The position numbers and the translations under genes are program-made. The notes beneath the pieces are model-generated. The model was not told where the DNA came from. It worked only from the letters and a program-made list of their open reading frames with translations, and ran no database searches. 10,008 bases of DNA from Pseudomonadota bacterium (GTDB lineage: Bacteria > Pseudomonadota > Alphaproteobacteria > Rhizobiales > Xanthobacteraceae). The stretch lies in the NCBI GenBank assembly GCA_023387555.1, contig JAEWHY010000542.1, forward strand, positions 1 through 10,008. Reading direction: 5' to 3'. The stretch's first letter is position 1; each line of letters starts with the position of its first letter. This document shows, piece by piece, positions 6,464 to 10,008 of the stretch.

Positions 6464-6470
6464 TTCGGAA

Positions 6471-7643
6471 ATGCGTGTATTCAAAAGCGTTTGTGCCGTC
6501 GCGGCGTTGGCACTGGCCGGCAGTCCGGCATGGGCCAAGGATCCGGTCAAGATCGGCTTGATCACGACGCTTTCCGGTCCCGCGGGCTATCTCGGCGCCG
6601 ACATCCGTGACGGGTTCATGCTCGCCGTCGAGGCAAAGGGTGGGCCGTTCGAGGGCAACAAGCCGGAGGTCCTGATCGAGGACGATGGTCTCAAGCCCGG
6701 TCAGGCCAAGGCCACGGTCGACCGCTTCCTCAAGACCAATAACGTCAAGATTTTCACCGGCATCGTTTTCGGAAATATCGCGGCCGCGACTGTGCCGGAC
6801 GTGCTGGATGCCGGCGGCATCTATGTCGGCCCCAACTCTGCCGCGACCAATTTCGCCGGGAAGGGCTGCAACCCGAACTACTTCGTCGTGTCGTTCCAGA
6901 ATGACGGGCAGGGCGAAAGCGTCGGCGCACTGGCAAAGTCGCTTGGTTACAAGAAGGCATTTCTCCTCGCGCCCAATTATCCGTCGGGCCGGGACATGCT
7001 GCAGGCCTTCAAGCGTGAGTTTGGCGGCGAGGTCGTCGCGGAGAAATATACCAATCTCGGGCAAACCGACTTCGCGGTGGAAATCGCCGAAATCCGCGCC
7101 GCCAATCCCGAATTCGTGCACGGCTTCCAGCCCGGCGGCATGGGCATTGCTTTCTTGCGCCAGTATCACCAGGCCGGCCTGCTCGGCAAAATTCCGCTCG
7201 TGATGCACGCCGCCTCGATGGATCAGGCCATGGTGAAAGTCCTCAAGGACGCCGCCGTCGGTGTCCAGGTCGCCAGCCAATGGAACGACGATTTCGACAA
7301 TCCGGCGAGCAAGGCTTTCGTCGCAGCCTGGAAGGCGAAATACGGTGATCGTCCGGTGACGAGCTATGCCGCGCAAGGCTACGACGCCGGCCTTCTGATT
7401 GGCTCGGGGCTGAAGGCGACCAATTTCAACGTCGAAAATATCGAGGCGTTGCGTGCCGCGATGCGCAAGGCCGACTTTGCCTCGGTGCGCGGCCCGTTCA
7501 AGTTCGACAAGAACCAGCACCCGATCCAGGACTGGTATGCGCTGAAGGCGGAAAAGACCCCAAGCGGCGACTTCGTCCTCAAGACCGGGAACAAGGTGCT
7601 GTCCAATCACGGCGATATCTACGCCAAGGACTGCAAGATGTAA
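6471..7643 (+). CDS. Branched-chain amino acid-type ABC transporter substrate-binding protein
   Basis: A 390-residue periplasmic receptor of the Peripla_BP_6 (LivJ-like) family. Residues 1-22 are a signal peptide (hydrophobic 7-17, cleavage AWA before Lys23). The mature protein opens with DPVKIGLITTLSGPAGYLG (24-42), where LSGP is the usual ligand-contacting loop. The FQNDGQGESVGALAKSLGY region (142-160) and the YPSGRDM segment (170-176) fit the second lobe. RGPFKFDKNQHPIQDWY (340-356) is the standard C-terminal motif. Two cysteines (133, 388) remain in the mature protein. There are no permease or ATPase genes beside it, so it is an orphan receptor here; the next genes are an AEC permease and a racemase-like enzyme. 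In this family the ligand may be an amino acid, amide, urea or aromatic/organic acid, and the sequence does not decide. It has a strong ribosome site upstream and its own terminator downstream. Confidence 0.92.
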   Translation: MRVFKSVCAVAALALAGSPAWAKDPVKIGLITTLSGPAGYLGADIRDGFMLAVEAKGGPFEGNKPEVLIEDDGLKPGQAKATVDRFLKTNNVKIFTGIVFGNIAAATVPDVLDAGGIYVGPNSAATNFAGKGCNPNYFVVSFQNDGQGESVGALAKSLGYKKAFLLAPNYPSGRDMLQAFKREFGGEVVAEKYTNLGQTDFAVEIAEIRAANPEFVHGFQPGGMGIAFLRQYHQAGLLGKIPLVMHAASMDQAMVKVLKDAAVGVQVASQWNDDFDNPASKAFVAAWKAKYGDRPVTSYAAQGYDAGLLIGSGLKATNFNVENIEALRAAMRKADFASVRGPFKFDKNQHPIQDWYALKAEKTPSGDFVLKTGNKVLSNHGDIYAKDCKM

Positions 7644-7677
7644 TCGGCAGCGTGCCTGCGATAATTGCTTCGTGACG

Positions 7678-7710
7678 AACCGGCCGGTCCCGTGGACCGG
7701 CCGGTTTTTT
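7678..7710 (+). terminator. Rho-independent terminator after the binding-protein gene
   Basis: AACCGGCCGGTCC (7678-7690) pairs perfectly with GGACCGGCCGGTT (7694-7706) around a CGT loop, and the T run extends to 7710. The 13-bp GC-rich stem starts 34 bases after the stop codon. It separates the binding-protein transcript from the AEC permease gene, which therefore needs its own promoter or read-through. Confidence 0.95.
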
Positions 7711-7786
7711 CAAATTTACAACGTGCATCCCGCCTTCGTTGCGCCGATAACCGGCGCGAGCGCGCATCGTCGAAGCGCCGGCAATC

Positions 7787-8743
7787 ATGATCGATGTCCT
7801 CAATCTCGCGCTTCCGTATTTCGGCCTGATCTTTCTCGGACTCGCCTGCGGGCGTCTGAATCAGATCCCGGATACCGGGCTCGCCTGGATGAACTTCTTC
7901 ATCGTCTATGTGGCGCTGCCCTGCCTGTTCTATCGCATCGTCGCCAAGACCCCGCTGGAAGAACTGGCCAATGTCTGGTTCGTGGTGGCGACGACGCTGT
8001 CCACAGGCATCGCATTCTTCATCGCGCTGGCCATCGCAAGGCTCGGCCGCCGCAGCTTGCCAGAGGCCACGATCGCCGGCCTCGCCGGGGGCTATGGCAA
8101 TATCGGTTACATGGGGCCGGGCCTCGCGCTTTCGACGCTCGGGCCGCAGGCGGCCGCGCCTGTGGCGCTGATCTTCTGCTTCGACAGCATCGTGCTGTTC
8201 TCGCTGGTGCCTTTTCTGATGGAGATCGGCGGCGGCGAGCGGCGCGGCTTCTGGCGCTCGGTGCTGTTCGTCGGGCGCCGGATCGCGCTGCATCCTTTCA
8301 TCATTGCGACCGTGCTGGGCGTTCTGTCGGCCGCGATCCATTTCGAGCCGCCGGTGGCGATCGACCGCCTGATGCAGTTCCTGCAGAATGCGGCAGCGCC
8401 TTGTGCGCTGTTCGTGCTCGGGGTGACGGTGGCGCTGCGGCCGCTGCCGAAACTGGCCTGGGACGTTCCCGCCATCGTTCCGGTGAAACTGGTCCTGCAC
8501 CCGATCATCGTCCTGGTCATGCTGACTTTGCTCGGTCCGTTCAGCGCATCCTGGACCTATGCCGCGCTGCTGATGGCGGCTCTGCCGCCGGCGCTCAACG
8601 TCTTCGTGCTGGCGCGGCAATACGATGTCTGGGTCGAGGAAGCCTCCGGCTCGATCCTGATCGGCACGCTGGTTTCGGTCCTCACACTCACCAGTGTGAT
8701 GTGGCTGGTGCAGTCCGGCCGGATGCCGGTGACGGCGTTCTGA
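7787..8743 (+). CDS. AEC family transporter (auxin efflux carrier type permease)
   Basis: A 318-residue inner-membrane transporter of the AEC family (Mem_trans), which includes malonate carriers such as MdcF and other organic-acid permeases. About ten hydrophobic segments are evident, for example near residues 5-22, 33-50, 63-85, 120-145, 168-188, 208-222, 236-256 and 290-308. The NIGYMGPGLAL segment (105-115) is the typical N-x-G-Y/F-M motif of the broken helix, and LMAALPPALNVFVLARQY (262-279) is the matching conserved region in the second half. The length is normal for the family. The ATG at 7787 has only a weak upstream GAAG. The gene is 55 bases before the racemase-like gene on the same strand, so the two are likely co-transcribed. 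The substrate is not determinable; an organic acid is the best guess from the family and neighbours. Confidence 0.9.
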   Translation: MIDVLNLALPYFGLIFLGLACGRLNQIPDTGLAWMNFFIVYVALPCLFYRIVAKTPLEELANVWFVVATTLSTGIAFFIALAIARLGRRSLPEATIAGLAGGYGNIGYMGPGLALSTLGPQAAAPVALIFCFDSIVLFSLVPFLMEIGGGERRGFWRSVLFVGRRIALHPFIIATVLGVLSAAIHFEPPVAIDRLMQFLQNAAAPCALFVLGVTVALRPLPKLAWDVPAIVPVKLVLHPIIVLVMLTLLGPFSASWTYAALLMAALPPALNVFVLARQYDVWVEEASGSILIGTLVSVLTLTSVMWLVQSGRMPVTAF

Positions 8744-8798
8744 CCTCGCCAGACCGGCGGCATGCGGCATAATCTGGCCGCCGCACTGGAGCAGAGCC

Positions 8799-9893
8799 AT
8801 GCCACAGCCGCTGTCGGGCGTCCGGGTCATCGACCTGACCAATCTGTTGCCGGGACCGCTGGCGACCCTGATGCTGGCCGAGGCCGGCGCCGAGGTCATC
8901 AAGATCGAGCGGCCGGGCGGCGACGACATGCGCGGCTATAATCCGCAATGGCAGGGGACGGGGGCCGCCTTCAGCCTCCTCAATCGTGGCAAGACGTCGT
9001 TGTCCCTCGACCTGAAGTCCCCCGACGGCGCCAATCGGCTTCGTGCGCTGCTCGAGGGAGCCGACATTCTGATTGAGCAGTTTCGGCCCGGGATCATGGA
9101 AAAGCTCGGGTTTGGCTATCGATCCGCGCGCGCGATCAACCCGCGGCTGATCTATTGCTCGATCACCGGTTACGGCCAGACCGGCCCGCGCGCATCCGAG
9201 GCCGGGCACGATCTCAACTACATTGCGGGCACCGGACTGCTGGCCTTGCAGCCAGGACCACCGGACCGGCCGGTCGTGCCGCCCGCGCTGGTAGCCGATA
9301 TAGCCGGCGGCACCTTTCCGGCGGTCATCAACATCCTGCTGGCGCTGCGCCAGCGCGACCTCACTGGCGAGGGCTGCCACCTCGACATCGCCATGACCGA
9401 TGCGATGTTCACCTTTGCCTGGCGGGCCTTGTCCGGGTTCTGGGCCAGCGGGTCGATGGCGGCATCGGGGCAGGGCGAACTGATCGGCAGCACGCCGCGC
9501 TACCATCTCTATCCGGCGAAGGACGGCGGGATCGTCGCCTGCGCTGCGCTGGAAGACCATTTCTGGCAGCGATTTGCCGCCGCGATCGGACTCGAGGCGG
9601 CGCTCGCCGACGATGCCCGCGATCCGGCGGCAACCATGGCGGCGGTCGCTCGCATTCTCGGGAGCCGCAGCGCCAACGAATGGGCGCCGCTGCTTGCGAA
9701 AGCCGATTGCTGCGTGACCATCATGCGTTCGCTGGAGGACGCGCTGGCCGACCCGCATTTCATCGAACGCGGTTTGTTCGCGCACCGGGTCCGCGGCGCG
9801 CAGGGCGCGACCCTGATCGCGCTCCCGGTGCCGATCGATATGCAATTCCGCGAGGCGCCCGGCAGCGAGAAGGCATCGCCGCCGCCGTTATGA
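8799..9893 (+). CDS. CaiB/BaiF (class III CoA-transferase) family protein, alpha-methylacyl-CoA racemase-like
   Basis: A 364-residue enzyme of the family III CoA-transferase fold. It opens with the family signature LSGVRVIDLTNLLPGPLATL (5-24), then AEVIKIERPGGDD (31-43), NRGKTSLSLDLK (62-73) and the ITGYGQTGPRA region (122-132). GHDLNYIAG (136-144) gives His137-Asp138, and VADIAGGTF (165-173) gives Asp167. This His/Asp pair is the acid-base set of alpha-methylacyl-CoA racemases such as mycobacterial MCR, so epimerising 2-methylacyl-CoA esters is more likely than formyl-CoA-type transfer. The family overlaps functionally, so transfer is not excluded. GGAG at 8788-8791, seven bases before the ATG, supports the start. 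It follows the AEC permease by 55 bases, probably as one operon. Its stop codon is immediately adjacent to the stop of the convergent flavin hydroxylase gene. Confidence 0.87.
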   Translation: MPQPLSGVRVIDLTNLLPGPLATLMLAEAGAEVIKIERPGGDDMRGYNPQWQGTGAAFSLLNRGKTSLSLDLKSPDGANRLRALLEGADILIEQFRPGIMEKLGFGYRSARAINPRLIYCSITGYGQTGPRASEAGHDLNYIAGTGLLALQPGPPDRPVVPPALVADIAGGTFPAVINILLALRQRDLTGEGCHLDIAMTDAMFTFAWRALSGFWASGSMAASGQGELIGSTPRYHLYPAKDGGIVACAALEDHFWQRFAAAIGLEAALADDARDPAATMAAVARILGSRSANEWAPLLAKADCCVTIMRSLEDALADPHFIERGLFAHRVRGAQGATLIALPVPIDMQFREAPGSEKASPPPL

Positions 9894-10008
9894 CAGCGCC
9901 TCGCCGCGCATCAGTTTCGGCTGCGCGGCACGCGGCATGACGCCTTCGCGCATCATCGCGCGGCGCAGCGGCCCGACCGTATTGAGAAGGTGCAGGCCGA
10001 TGCCGCGC
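9888..10008 (-). CDS. UbiH/UbiF/COQ6-type FAD-dependent hydroxylase (C-terminal end only)
   Basis: The last 39 codons and the TAA stop (9890-9888) of a leftward gene that enters from the right edge. The translation, RGIGLHLLNTVGPLRR followed by AMMREG and PKLMRGEAL, resembles the conserved C-terminus of ubiquinone-biosynthesis flavin monooxygenases (RD/RGxGL, a proline-containing linker, R-x-x-M/F-x-x-x-A/G, and P-K-L-M-R-G). These act at the membrane in hydroxylating the quinone ring. Only the tail is visible, so FAD-binding motifs cannot be checked and the exact ring position is unknown. The stop codon abuts the stop of the racemase-like gene in a TTATGA hexamer, so the convergent genes overlap by six bases. 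Confidence 0.68.
   Translation of the reverse strand, partial: RGIGLHLLNTVGPLRRAMMREGVMPRAAQPKLMRGEALS

Noticed and set aside
6300..7610. 436-codon leftward frame antisense to the binding-protein gene
   Set aside because: It lies against a gene with a strong ribosome site, signal peptide and family motifs. The antisense product has no recognisable motif.
8745..8773. CATAAT as a -10 promoter element for the racemase-like gene
   Set aside because: No -35-like sequence lies at the right distance, and the 55-base gap to the AEC gene favours co-transcription.
7619..8929. 436-codon leftward frame antisense to the AEC permease, and another at 8688-9845
   Set aside because: Low-complexity Arg/His/Asp-rich products, antisense to clearly conserved genes, and crossing a strong terminator.

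Overview
The window is high-GC DNA with compact, mostly well-recognised genes. It looks like the chromosome of an alphaproteobacterium of the order Hyphomicrobiales (Rhizobiales), most likely near Bradyrhizobium, Rhodopseudomonas or Afipia. That reading rests on tandem IalB-family proteins, an alphaproteobacterial-type HspQ, a class III cyclase, solitary branched-chain-type binding proteins and the gene style. It is inference from family recognition, not from a search. I saw no tRNA, rRNA, insertion sequence, CRISPR array or prophage.

Left part (1-3313): the 5' two thirds of a YejA-type oligopeptide-binding protein run leftward off the edge. Divergent from it, after a 239-base regulatory gap, are two tandem secreted IalB-family paralogs. 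The first ends in a strong intrinsic terminator. The second is followed by a GC hairpin that looks like a decayed relative of that terminator.

Middle part (3314-6289, all leftward): transcription order is a malyl-CoA-lyase-like enzyme, then a group 1 truncated haemoglobin, then a PAS/coiled-coil/class III adenylate cyclase, then HspQ. The haemoglobin and cyclase share an ATGA stop/start overlap, so they are almost certainly co-translated. This looks like a gas- or redox-responsive cAMP module in which the haem protein is a separate subunit. It is the most interesting element of the window.

Right part (6290-10008, mostly rightward): a periplasmic amino-acid/amide-type binding protein has a perfect 11-bp dyad in its leader and a perfect 13-bp terminator. 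It is followed by an AEC-family (auxin efflux carrier type) permease and a CaiB/BaiF-fold enzyme carrying the residues of alpha-methylacyl-CoA racemases. With the divergent CoA-ester lyase, these suggest uptake and CoA-linked breakdown of an organic acid, but the substrate cannot be read from the sequence. The right edge holds the 3' end of a UbiH-type flavin hydroxylase gene, convergent with the racemase-like gene and overlapping its stop codon.
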